DNA of 64,000 nucleotides from Albidovulum marisflavi (lineage in GTDB: Bacteria; Pseudomonadota; Alphaproteobacteria; Rhodobacterales; Rhodobacteraceae). Positions 33,904 to 41,483 of this stretch are shown piece after piece. Positions within the stretch are counted from its first letter, which is position 1, and each line of letters starts with the position of its first letter. Below the pieces are notes generated by a model. The model made no database searches. It was not told the DNA's origin and worked only from the letters and a program-made list of their open reading frames with translations. The position numbers and the translations under genes were made by a program. Where the stretch lies: assembly GCF_025751435.1 (NCBI RefSeq), contig NZ_JAOWKY010000004.1, forward strand, positions 124,001-188,000, given 5' to 3'.

Positions 33904-36670
33904 TGCTGACTTCCTTCAATGTGGTCGTGACACGATCGCCGAACCCCTTCGGGTCGTAGATCAGCACCTTGGGCGCATTGGTCGTGCTATCGACGGGATC
34001 GACCCGATCTTTGACGACAAAAGAGGTATCGGCAGGGAACAGGACCTCGCCCCGACCAGCTCTCGGATTGAAATCATGCCCCTCAATCTGGGTCGCGCCT
34101 TCATGCGAATTCGCCGACAACGCGGCAACGTCGCGCCCCTTGTTGCCGTAGATCACGTGGGTAAAGATAGGAGACCCTGTAAGGCCGATGGCAGCGACAC
34201 CACGGGCCCCGGTGCTCCAGAGAACCCCGCACACGAACTGCCGGCCACGGCCGTACCGTTTGTCCACAACCTCCTGGCTCCAGGCCGTCTCAATGCGAAA
34301 CGTTGGCCTGGCGACTGCTGGATAGGGCGGCATTTTCGCAAGCGCCTCGTCACAGGTCTTGTTGAGAAAGGTCAGGCGAGCGTCTTCGGTCTTGTTTTCC
34401 ACCGAGATCCCCCGGCGATTCAAGTTCATGGCCTTGTAATCCTTGCCGGTGTATCGGTTCACCGCGAGGGCCTCGGCGGGGGAAATACCGGCATGGCTGG
34501 AACCGCTAAGGGTCATCGTGGCATACATGCTACAAAAGCCGTTAGCCAACTCCTCGCCACCCAGGAACTCCAGCATTTTCACGCCGGTACCTGACTTGTC
34601 CGCAAGCGCGCTGCCCAGGGCATTGATCGCCATGTCGATCGCTCGCGTTTGCTCACTCGGCTTCGGAGAAAGCGACAGGACTCCGGATTTCCCGGGATCA
34701 CCGACGAGTACGGGTTCTGCCATTCCCTTGGGCACGGAACCGATTTTCACCTGATTCAGCCTCTTCTTCAGGTCGTCGAGTGCTGTTTGCGCGGCCTTCT
34801 TCAATTCCGGCGTCGGCAGCTTGTCGATCTGTTTCTGGGTGCTCGCGACCCGATCGTCGGCCTTCTTGAGGCGCAACCCCAGTTCCGTGTCGATTTCGAC
34901 CTTTCGTCGCTCGATCTCCGCCGCCTTTTCCCTAATCTGCTTAATCTTACTCACTGCGTCCTGCGCGGAAGAGAGCTGTGTCAGCGGGGTAAGCGTGTCG
35001 GCGAACTCGTCGCGCAGAAGTTGCTGTGCGTCGGGGCTCAGACCCTTGCCCAATTCGGCAAGCTTCTTGTCCATCTTGTCCTTTAGTGCGGCGAGTTCCT
35101 GGTCATATGACGCAACGTCTCTGGCGGCCTTTGCGACATCGATTGACCGAACACGTTCCTCCAATTCTGTCACCTTCGTCGTGAGATCTGGAAAGAAGTT
35201 GACTTGCGTGACCTGGTCAACTGGCACGGCGTCGTTTTCCAGCAACTTAAGGGACTTGCGCAACGCGTCCTTGGTGGGCCCGTCCGGCAGTTTCTCGACC
35301 TCTCTTGCTTTCTGGGCATGGGCCCCGAGAAACCGGCTCAATGCCGCCTGGTATGGTTTCGCAACGGAATCGTAACCGCCTATGTCGAAGCCATCCATTT
35401 GCTTGGCAAAAAGTTGGTTTGTCGAGGCGGCGGCGGTGACTTCAGCCATGGACTGCATCCCCGCCAAGGGCTTGGCTTGCTTAAGAAGCGACGAAAGGCT
35501 GCCCAGGATCTGGTCGCGAACGAGCGATTTCGGGAGGGCCTCCGCCTCCTTGCGTTTGGCAACGTAGGCCGCCTGCATCTTGTCGAACCACTCCTGGCAT
35601 TCGTTCGCTTCGCGAATGCTTGCGTCGACACTCCCGGGGGCGTCCTTGTAGTCAGCTACTAGTTTCTCGATACCTTTCAGTGCTGTCGCAAGTTCGGAGG
35701 GTCCGGTGATCTGGCTCTGTGGTTGGATCTTGTTTAGGCAATCGACTATCTTCTGGCGTATCTCTTTCGCGAAGGGCAGATTGGGCAGTTTGCTGAGCTT
35801 CGCCGCGTCCACCTGAAGCTGTGTGCGCAGCTCTTTCTCGACTGTGGTGTAGCGTGTCACCATGTTCCCGATCTCGGCAAAATCGGTCTGGGCGACCTCG
35901 TCGCAAAGATCGCCAATACCCTGGCACTTGTTCACCAGGTCGAACAGGTCAGTGATGGGCGCATTCAGGGCCGCCTGGCGTGATTTGAACTCCGCAAGCC
36001 GCTTTGCCACGAACTTGGCCAGCTCCGGCGGTTTCACGGCATCGACCTTGCCTTCGGCGGCGGAGATTTCACTCGCCAACCTGCTCTTGAGGGAATCGAG
36101 TTGCGCGGCCAGGGCAAAATACCGATCTATGTCCCCTTCACCCAGTTCGACTTGAAGTCGCTTCAGTTCCGCCACGGCCCTGGGTACGCCGGCAACGTCG
36201 GTCGCCAGCACGATGTTGCCGCGCCAGCCCTTAATCCGATTGGTCAGCCCGGTCTTCACTGCGGCGAACGGCAGCTTGTCCACAAGGCCTTGCTTTTCAT
36301 TGAGCGTCTGGTCAATGGCCTTTTTGAGTCGCTGCTGCTCCTGCGCAAGGGCAAGCCATGACGGGAAGGGCCCTTTGGCAGCCTTGACGTGAAGCTCCAT
36401 TGCCTTCGCTAGCGTATTGAAGGCCTTGGCCTGATCCGCTTTTTTCGTGATCGTCGAGGCCGCGCTGAACTGGATGGAATACCATTGCCTGGCTTCGGCC
36501 AGCTGCGTGCTTGACACTCCCAGGCTGGCCAGCTTTGCGATCATACCGTCGATCACCTGGAGGTCTGCTGCCGCGTTCGACCGTGCGACCTTGCTGCTTT
36601 CGTCCAACTCCACCTTGCCGCCTGTCATCACCTTGACAAAACTGGCGACTGTAAACTTGTCCTTGCCCAT
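33896..36670 (-). CDS. large coiled-coil protein with C-terminal ADP-ribosyltransferase domain (predicted toxin)
   Basis: A 924-residue protein without signal peptide. Residues 1 to about 680 are almost entirely charged helix, with many tandem helical units (LNEKQGLVDKLP, ELKRLQVELGEGDIDRYFAL, AEIERRKVEIDTELGLRLKKADDRV). Residues about 700-924 resemble a bacterial ADP-ribosyltransferase of the R-S-E class: ALAVNRYTGKDYKAMN, Arg about 792 in TFRIETAW, Ser about 819 in LWSTGARG and Glu about 875 in GEVLFPADTSFVV, the usual ExxLFPxxTxFxV strand. The residue two before the Glu is Arg (RGE), so it is neither the ExE nor the QxE type. The GTGGAGGGCAACTG-like leader is GGGGAGGGCAACTG before the ATG at 36670. 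It is the middle gene of the island operon. Confidence 0.75.
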   Translation of the reverse strand: MGKDKFTVASFVKVMTGGKVELDESSKVARSNAAADLQVIDGMIAKLASLGVSSTQLAEARQWYSIQFSAASTITKKADQAKAFNTLAKAMELHVKAAKGPFPSWLALAQEQQRLKKAIDQTLNEKQGLVDKLPFAAVKTGLTNRIKGWRGNIVLATDVAGVPRAVAELKRLQVELGEGDIDRYFALAAQLDSLKSRLASEISAAEGKVDAVKPPELAKFVAKRLAEFKSRQAALNAPITDLFDLVNKCQGIGDLCDEVAQTDFAEIGNMVTRYTTVEKELRTQLQVDAAKLSKLPNLPFAKEIRQKIVDCLNKIQPQSQITGPSELATALKGIEKLVADYKDAPGSVDASIREANECQEWFDKMQAAYVAKRKEAEALPKSLVRDQILGSLSSLLKQAKPLAGMQSMAEVTAAASTNQLFAKQMDGFDIGGYDSVAKPYQAALSRFLGAHAQKAREVEKLPDGPTKDALRKSLKLLENDAVPVDQVTQVNFFPDLTTKVTELEERVRSIDVAKAARDVASYDQELAALKDKMDKKLAELGKGLSPDAQQLLRDEFADTLTPLTQLSSAQDAVSKIKQIREKAAEIERRKVEIDTELGLRLKKADDRVASTQKQIDKLPTPELKKAAQTALDDLKKRLNQVKIGSVPKGMAEPVLVGDPGKSGVLSLSPKPSEQTRAIDMAINALGSALADKSGTGVKMLEFLGGEELANGFCSMYATMTLSGSSHAGISPAEALAVNRYTGKDYKAMNLNRRGISVENKTEDARLTFLNKTCDEALAKMPPYPAVARPTFRIETAWSQEVVDKRYGRGRQFVCGVLWSTGARGVAAIGLTGSPIFTHVIYGNKGRDVAALSANSHEGATQIEGHDFNPRAGRGEVLFPADTSFVVKDRVDPVDSTTNAPKVLIYDPKGFGDRVTTTLKEVSNG

Positions 36671-36695
36671 CAGTTGCCCTCCCCGGGTTGGCTCT

Positions 36696-38051
36696 TCAGG
36701 TGGTCGCCTGTGATTTTTGCAGGATGCCCATCATCTGATCCAGCGGCGGATACAACGTGTCGCGGATAGCGACGTCGACATCCCACGGGTTGCCCTCGCA
36801 TGCGTCCACCCGTTCATTGCCGTCGAGGAAGGTGCGTAAGGCAGAAATCGCCGCCAAGGCCTTTCCGCCGTGCTTCTTCATGCTGACGGCATCGCCCCGG
36901 CCAAGCATCTGGATGGCCCCCATCAGTTTCACCCGATGATCGCCGGTCAGAGCGTTGAGTCCGACCTCTGCGACGGTCTTGAGGGCGTCGGCGAACTCCG
37001 GATGCTCCTGCTCGGCGAGGATCGCCGCGCGAAGGGCGTTCAGCTGGCTATCGAGGCTGAGGTTAGCATCAAGCCAGGCATCCCGCGCCTGTTGCCAACC
37101 GTTCCCGGCCGCGCCAACTTCGCCGGGCTCGGCAGCCGGACCGTCAGCGGGCTCTGCTTCTTTCGAGGCAGAACCGGCGACACCGGAAATGGCATCGCGT
37201 ATCTGCGCCAGTTTCGTGGCGGTGCTATTCACATCGCCGGCCTTTATGAGCGCTGCGGCGGCCGCGATCTCCTGCAGAAGGGACTGCCTGATGCCGGCGT
37301 CGTCGATCTGGTCGGCCCGCTCTTTCAGGGTGCGGAGCACCTGAACGAGTTTCTGCATCTGCCCGTCGGGACCCGGCGGTGGCGGTGGTGGTGGCGGAGC
37401 CGATGGCCCGGAAAGCTTTGCGAGGGCCGCCTCGATGGCGGCAACCCCACGCTCGGCCGCTTCCATATCCGCAGCCTTGATCAGGGTCACAACCTGGCCA
37501 ATGGCGGACTCGAGCTTTTTTCGGGCTGCGTCCGGCAATTCGGCCAGCTTCGCTTTAGCCCTGGCCAGCCTTTGCACCAGGTCCTGAGCGCCGTACGGCG
37601 ATGCGGCGTCGGCCTCGGGTTCGATCGAATTTGCCGCCGTGGCATCAGACCGAGCGCCATCCTCCTCGCCGTCGAAGTCCGGATCGTCGGGCAGGTCGTC
37701 TTCGATATCGGCGTCGAGGACGTTGCCGTCGCTATCCAGTATCTGGACGTTTAGAAGCACCTTGTTCGCCTTCAGGAAACGCTTCATCTTCTTTGCCAGT
37801 TGCGGCAACTCACGTTCGACCTGAAGCTTGAGCAACTTGCCTTCCAGCGTGGCTGTTCCGAAGGAGAACTTGTTTCCCTCGCCTTCGCTCCTCACCTCCT
37901 TTGCAAGGATCGGCGCCGGTTTCTTTCGGTGCAAAGCGAAGTAGCCATCCTCGTCCGACTTGGCTGGGTTGAACGCGAAATTGAGCGGCTGCCGACGCGC
38001 AATCTTGAGCAGTTTCTTGATTTCCGGACCTTCAACTCGGTGCTCGCCCAA
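36696..38051 (-). CDS. helical protein with proline hinge, first gene of the ADP-ribosyltransferase operon (TTG start)
   Basis: A 451-residue protein of unknown family. Residues 1-115 form a globular alpha/beta domain (KKLLKIARRQPLNFAF, GYFALHRKKPAPILAKEV, KFSFGTATLEGKLLKLQVE) followed by an acidic linker. Two helical blocks (about 150-215 and 230-290) are separated by a run of eight prolines (SAPPPPPPPPGPDG), and a C-terminal helical domain ends the protein. TTG at 38051 is the start because AGGAGA lies six bases before it and the frame has no better ATG. It is followed 25 bases later by the toxin gene. It could be a chaperone, adaptor or delivery component; none is proven. Confidence 0.7.
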   Translation of the reverse strand: MGEHRVEGPEIKKLLKIARRQPLNFAFNPAKSDEDGYFALHRKKPAPILAKEVRSEGEGNKFSFGTATLEGKLLKLQVERELPQLAKKMKRFLKANKVLLNVQILDSDGNVLDADIEDDLPDDPDFDGEEDGARSDATAANSIEPEADAASPYGAQDLVQRLARAKAKLAELPDAARKKLESAIGQVVTLIKAADMEAAERGVAAIEAALAKLSGPSAPPPPPPPPGPDGQMQKLVQVLRTLKERADQIDDAGIRQSLLQEIAAAAALIKAGDVNSTATKLAQIRDAISGVAGSASKEAEPADGPAAEPGEVGAAGNGWQQARDAWLDANLSLDSQLNALRAAILAEQEHPEFADALKTVAEVGLNALTGDHRVKLMGAIQMLGRGDAVSMKKHGGKALAAISALRTFLDGNERVDACEGNPWDVDVAIRDTLYPPLDQMMGILQKSQATT

Positions 38052-38188
38052 GGGATTCTCCTACGAACAATCTTTCCAAAAAGTCAGACCAACTCGAACT
38101 CGCTCTGTCGGAACGGGATGCTTGTCGCCCATGCGACACCGATTTGTCGCCTTTCGTCAACCAGATGATGGCCGATTGGGATCCAATC

Positions 38189-38203
38189 GGCATTGTTGCA
38201 GAA
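38189..38203. repeat. solitary IS5-type terminal repeat
   Basis: GGCATTGTTGCAGAA differs by one base from the ends of the IS at 31510-32562, but no transposase follows. It is a relic of a second element upstream of the operon. About 130 bases of the operon's promoter region lie between it and the TTG start; I see no clear -35/-10. Confidence 0.5.
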
Positions 38204-38359
38204 GTCGTCGTTGAGACGAGCTTCGCCCTTTCCCCGGAACTTTAGGGGGACCCATTAATCGGGTTGAGGCCGCTCGGTCTGCATGATGTCCGTCGTCAGA
38301 TGATTTGGAACAGGAGCGCCAGATCTCGAACGGAGGGCTCGGCTCGTTGAGGTTGCAGT

Positions 38360-39340
38360 TTAAGCTGCGGTCTGACGATGCAACAAGCGGCGTTTCGAGA
38401 TGGTTCTGGCTTTGATCTCCTTTCGTCGTTCGAGGATGGTTTCGGCCTTGCCGAGGTAGACGTCCGCGGGGGTGAGGTTGCCCAGGCTCTCGTGATAGCG
38501 GTGGTGATTGTAGTGCTCGATGAAGGTCCCCACGGCTTCCTCAAGTGCCCCGGGCAGGTAATAGTTCTCGAGCAGGATGCGGTTCTTGAGGGTCTGGTGC
38601 CAGCGCTCGATCTTGCCCTGGGTTTGAGGATGCCGTGGAGCGCCACGGACGTGATCCATGCCCACGCCGGCAAGCCAGTCGGCCAACTCATCGGAGATGT
38701 AGCTGCTGCCATTGTCGCCGAGCAGCCTGGGCCGGTGAACGACGGTGGCTCGGTCGCAGCCCGAGGCGACCAGGGCATCCTCCAATGTGGCGGTCACGTC
38801 CGACGCCTTCATCGTCGCGCAGAGCCGCCAGGCGATGACGTAGCGGCCGTAGTCGTCGAGGATCGTCGAGAGATAGAACCAACCCCAGCCGACGACCTTC
38901 AGATAGGTGAAGTCGGTCTGCCAGAGTTGGTTCGGTCGAATTGTCTTCTCGTGGACCTCATCCGCAGCCTTGATGACGATGAAGGCCGGGCTGGTGATCA
39001 GGTCTTGCGCTTTCAGAACCCTGTAAACGCTGGCTTCCGAGACGAAGTAGCGCCGGGTGTCGGTGAACCGGACGGCAAGCTCCCGGGGCGACAGTTCTGG
39101 CTGCTCCAAGGCCAGATCGACGATCTGCTTGCGCACCTTGTCGGGGATCCGGTTCCAGACGCGGCCCGGATGCGACGGCCGGTCCTCGAGCCCGGCGGCG
39201 CCGAGCGACAGATAGCGGTCATACCAGCGATAAAAGGTCGTGCGCGGCACGCCGATCATGTCGAGGGTCCGCTTCGCCGGCAGATGCGACTGCTCCACCA
39301 ACCGGATGATCTCGAGATTCTCAGTTGCGGGATACCTCAT
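38360..39340 (-). CDS. IS3-family transposase OrfB
   Basis: A 326-residue integrase-like catalytic subunit. IGVPRTTFYRWYDRYL is a helix-turn-helix; RPNQLWQTDFTYLKVVGWGWFYL carries the first Asp, LGDNGSSYISDELADWL the second and TQGKIERWHQTLKNRI the Glu of the DDE triad. The frame is intact. Normally it is made as an OrfAB fusion by a -1 frameshift at a run of seven A followed by G at the end of orfA; that site is present, but orfA itself is broken. It lies at the right side of the island, upstream of the ADP-ribosyltransferase operon. Confidence 0.9.
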   Translation of the reverse strand: MRYPATENLEIIRLVEQSHLPAKRTLDMIGVPRTTFYRWYDRYLSLGAAGLEDRPSHPGRVWNRIPDKVRKQIVDLALEQPELSPRELAVRFTDTRRYFVSEASVYRVLKAQDLITSPAFIVIKAADEVHEKTIRPNQLWQTDFTYLKVVGWGWFYLSTILDDYGRYVIAWRLCATMKASDVTATLEDALVASGCDRATVVHRPRLLGDNGSSYISDELADWLAGVGMDHVRGAPRHPQTQGKIERWHQTLKNRILLENYYLPGALEEAVGTFIEHYNHHRYHESLGNLTPADVYLGKAETILERRKEIKARTISKRRLLHRQTAA

Positions 39341-39660
39341 TCCTCGTCTCCCCCATCCCCGAGCATGCTTTTTTTGAGCAGGTGGTTCTCCAGGGTGAGA
39401 TCGGCCACCACCTCCTTCAGCGCGGCGGCCTCCTGCCGCAGATCCTTGACCTCGGGGCTGCGATCGTCGGGAAAACGATCCCCCGGACCGTTCCCTGATC
39501 CTCCTCACACCTGCCGCGCCGTGTTGCCCGCAAGCCGCTTCTTGCCGGCTTCCAGGAACTCCTTCGACCAGCTGTGATAGAGGCTCGTTGCGATCCCCTC
39601 GCGCAGGCAGAGCTCAGCGATGCTGTCCTCGCCGCCGACGGCCACAGGGTTCGCATTGAT
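39337..39660 (-). pseudogene. IS3-family orfA remnant
   Basis: The reading GEDSIAELCLREGIATSLYH, WSKEFLEAGKKRLAGNTARQ and LRQEAAALKEVVADLTLENH, LLKKSMLGDGGDEE is OrfA of an IS3 element. It is interrupted by an in-frame TGA after NTARQV, and a TAG lies just upstream of the preserved part, so the N-terminus is lost. The slippery A7G site lies at 39368-39374 and its stop overlaps the OrfB start as ATGA. With orfA broken, the element is probably immobile. Confidence 0.8.
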
Positions 39661-40105
39661 CTACGCCCGCAAATACCGGCCGAGGGCCATCTCAAGCTGG
39701 CGCTCCTCGTTAATCGCTCGGGCTCGACTTCAAGGGAGGCGGCAATGGCACGGACACGGTGCTGTCCGCGATGCGACGAGGTTTGGTTTTCGCCTTTCTG
39801 AGGCGAAAGAGAACGATCATGTGGCCGTTTGGCAATTCAGTGATGATTGCCAACGCCTTGGAACAGGGTGCGATTCCGGTACTAGAAGGCTTCGAGAGGT
39901 AAGACTCGTAGACTGTACGTAGTGGCCACGGAAAGAGGGACGGCAGACTATTCGAAGACTGTCTCCTTGTAACATTTACGAGGAGTGCTTCGGTTCACTG
40001 AACCTGGCTGAACCGGAAAGCCTTGGACAAACCGGAAACAGGGCCTTTATAAAAAGCGCTCTGTTGACGAAGAATCAATGGCTTGGACGCCGACTGCCTT
40101 CTTTG
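39661..40105. other. decayed right end of the island
   Basis: No credible gene. The stretch 39975-40014 repeats the sequence next to attL at 31144-31189: TTTACGAGGAGTGC is identical and GGTTCA, TGAACCTG, CTGAACCG follow in both. On the minus strand this gives the same last residues as the integrase (SQVQ stop), so it is either a remnant of a second integrase copy or an integrase arm-binding site. Confidence 0.5.
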
Positions 40106-40146
40106 CACCGAGGATGTCGGGAGTTCGAGTCTCTCACGACCCACCA
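40106..40146 (+). repeat. attR: 41-bp direct repeat, copy 2
   Basis: Exact copy of the 3' part of tRNA-Val(TAC). No tRNA 5' half precedes it, so it is not a tRNA gene; it marks the original chromosomal 3' end displaced by integration. Confidence 0.9.
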
Positions 40147-40217
40147 GAATCTGACAGGTAGCCAGGTTATCGCGGATCGCCCGCCCCGAGGGGCACGGCG
40201 GACGCAACGGACAGCTG

Positions 40218-41480
40218 TCAGGCGCGCGTCCCAATAATCAGGATCTGAACATCGGCGACATTCGTACCCGTCGCTCCGGTGATCAGCAGATCGCCCGAGG
40301 CGGCGAGGGCTGCGTTGCTGTCATTGTTCGCCAGCAGCGCCTCAGCGTCTGCTCCGGCGTTGCGTATCCGCGTCACCGTTCCGGCATCGACAATGCCCCC
40401 CGCAGCCTCGGTGGGGCCGTCCCGACCATCGGTTCCCGCCGACAGGAACACCCAGTCACGCCCGATGTCGGGCATTGTCATTGCGACACGAAGCGCAAGT
40501 TCCTGATTTCGGCCGCCGCGACCGGAACCCTTGAGAGTCACAGCGGTTTCTCCGCCAAATATCAGACACTTGCGACCAGTGTCTTCAGTGCTCTTGGCCG
40601 CCGAAACAATGCGCGCAGCCGCCGCTGCAACGTCACCTGTCAGGCTGTCGCTGACGATCTCGCCATGCAGGTCTGATGATGACTCGGCCACCGCCTCGAG
40701 GCTGATCCGGTTCGAACCGATCAAATGGTTACGCGCGGACGGCACCTGCGGTGCCGGTGTCTCTGGGGCCACAAGATGGGTCTGCACGGACACTGGCAGG
40801 CGGTCCCACAATCCGCGGCGGCGCAGAAGGTCCCGTGCCTCATCCCGGCTTCCTACAGGCGCCACGGTAGGGCCAGACGCGATGACCCGAAGGTCGTCGC
40901 CGATCACGTCCGACAGGATGTAGGCGGTGACCGGGGCCGGTTCCGCGTATCGCAGCATTCCGCCACCTTTCAGGCGTGAAAGATGCTGGCGCACAAGGTT
41001 CACGTCTCCGATCTCGAAGCCGTTGGCCAAGAGGATGCGGTTCACCTCGGCCTTGTGGCACAGGCTGATGCCTTCGACCGGTGCAGGCAGGAGCGCGGAG
41101 CCCCCGCCCGAGATCAGTGCGATCACGCTGTCCTGCTCCGTCGCCTCCGATAGCCTGCGGATCACCTCGTCGGCGCCGTGCCTGCCGTTTTCATCGGGAA
41201 CGGGATGGCCGGCGGCGATCACAGTCGCATTGGCAACATCCCGGGCGTTCTCGTAGTTGGTAACGACCAGGGCCGTCGCCGGAGCGCCGCCTAGCCGCGC
41301 CAAAAGGCGCTCTGCCATCGGAGCCGCGGCTTTCCCAATCGATACAACAACATACCGGCCGTTCTTGCCGGGCTTTTCAGGTGGGCTGCGCAGCAAGGCC
41401 TTTTCAAGTGCGCGGGCCGGATCGGCCGCCGTGCAGGCGACCGAAAAAAGCGCCCTCGCCCTGTCGCGCAACCCGTCCAT
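40218..41480 (-). CDS. gckA: glycerate 2-kinase (MOFRL family)
   Basis: Phosphorylates D-glycerate to 2-phosphoglycerate, the step by which the serine cycle joins central metabolism. The 420-residue protein has the DUF4147 N-domain (VVVSIGKAAAPMAERLL, ALISGGGSALLPAP with the nucleotide-binding SGGGSAL) and the C-terminal MOFRL domain (CLIFGGETAVTLKGSGRGGRNQELAL, LSAGTDGRDGPTEAAGG). Full-length and intact. It starts three bases after the malyl-CoA lyase stop, so the two form one transcript; the downstream end is 72 bases from the island's attR. Confidence 0.92.
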   Translation of the reverse strand: MDGLRDRARALFSVACTAADPARALEKALLRSPPEKPGKNGRYVVVSIGKAAAPMAERLLARLGGAPATALVVTNYENARDVANATVIAAGHPVPDENGRHGADEVIRRLSEATEQDSVIALISGGGSALLPAPVEGISLCHKAEVNRILLANGFEIGDVNLVRQHLSRLKGGGMLRYAEPAPVTAYILSDVIGDDLRVIASGPTVAPVGSRDEARDLLRRRGLWDRLPVSVQTHLVAPETPAPQVPSARNHLIGSNRISLEAVAESSSDLHGEIVSDSLTGDVAAAAARIVSAAKSTEDTGRKCLIFGGETAVTLKGSGRGGRNQELALRVAMTMPDIGRDWVFLSAGTDGRDGPTEAAGGIVDAGTVTRIRNAGADAEALLANNDSNAALAASGDLLITGATGTNVADVQILIIGTRA

Positions 41481-41483
41481 CAG

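Larger units (their letters stand above)
31079..40146. mobile_element. genomic island inserted in tRNA-Val(TAC)
   Basis: About 9 kb bounded by a 41-bp perfect direct repeat of the tRNA 3' end. It has the usual anatomy: a tyrosine recombinase gene next to the tRNA end (now broken), cargo in the middle and IS elements at both flanks. Cargo is a single minus-strand operon of three genes (36696-38051, 33896-36670, 32854-33903) encoding a predicted ADP-ribosyltransferase system. The cargo genes look less GC-rich and use codons less strictly than the flanking chromosomal genes. With the integrase cut, the island can probably no longer excise by itself. Confidence 0.85.

Noticed and set aside
38378-39577. 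A 399-residue plus-strand frame opposite the IS3 transposase
   Set aside because: It is antisense to OrfB, whose DDE motifs are intact, and has no domain of its own.
40106-40146. A third tRNA-Val gene
   Set aside because: Only the 3' half is present; no acceptor 5' strand, D arm or anticodon precedes it. It is the attR repeat.
39995-40234. A 79-residue minus-strand protein containing VGRERLELPTSSV
   Set aside because: This peptide is the well-known spurious translation of the reverse strand of a tRNA 3' end.
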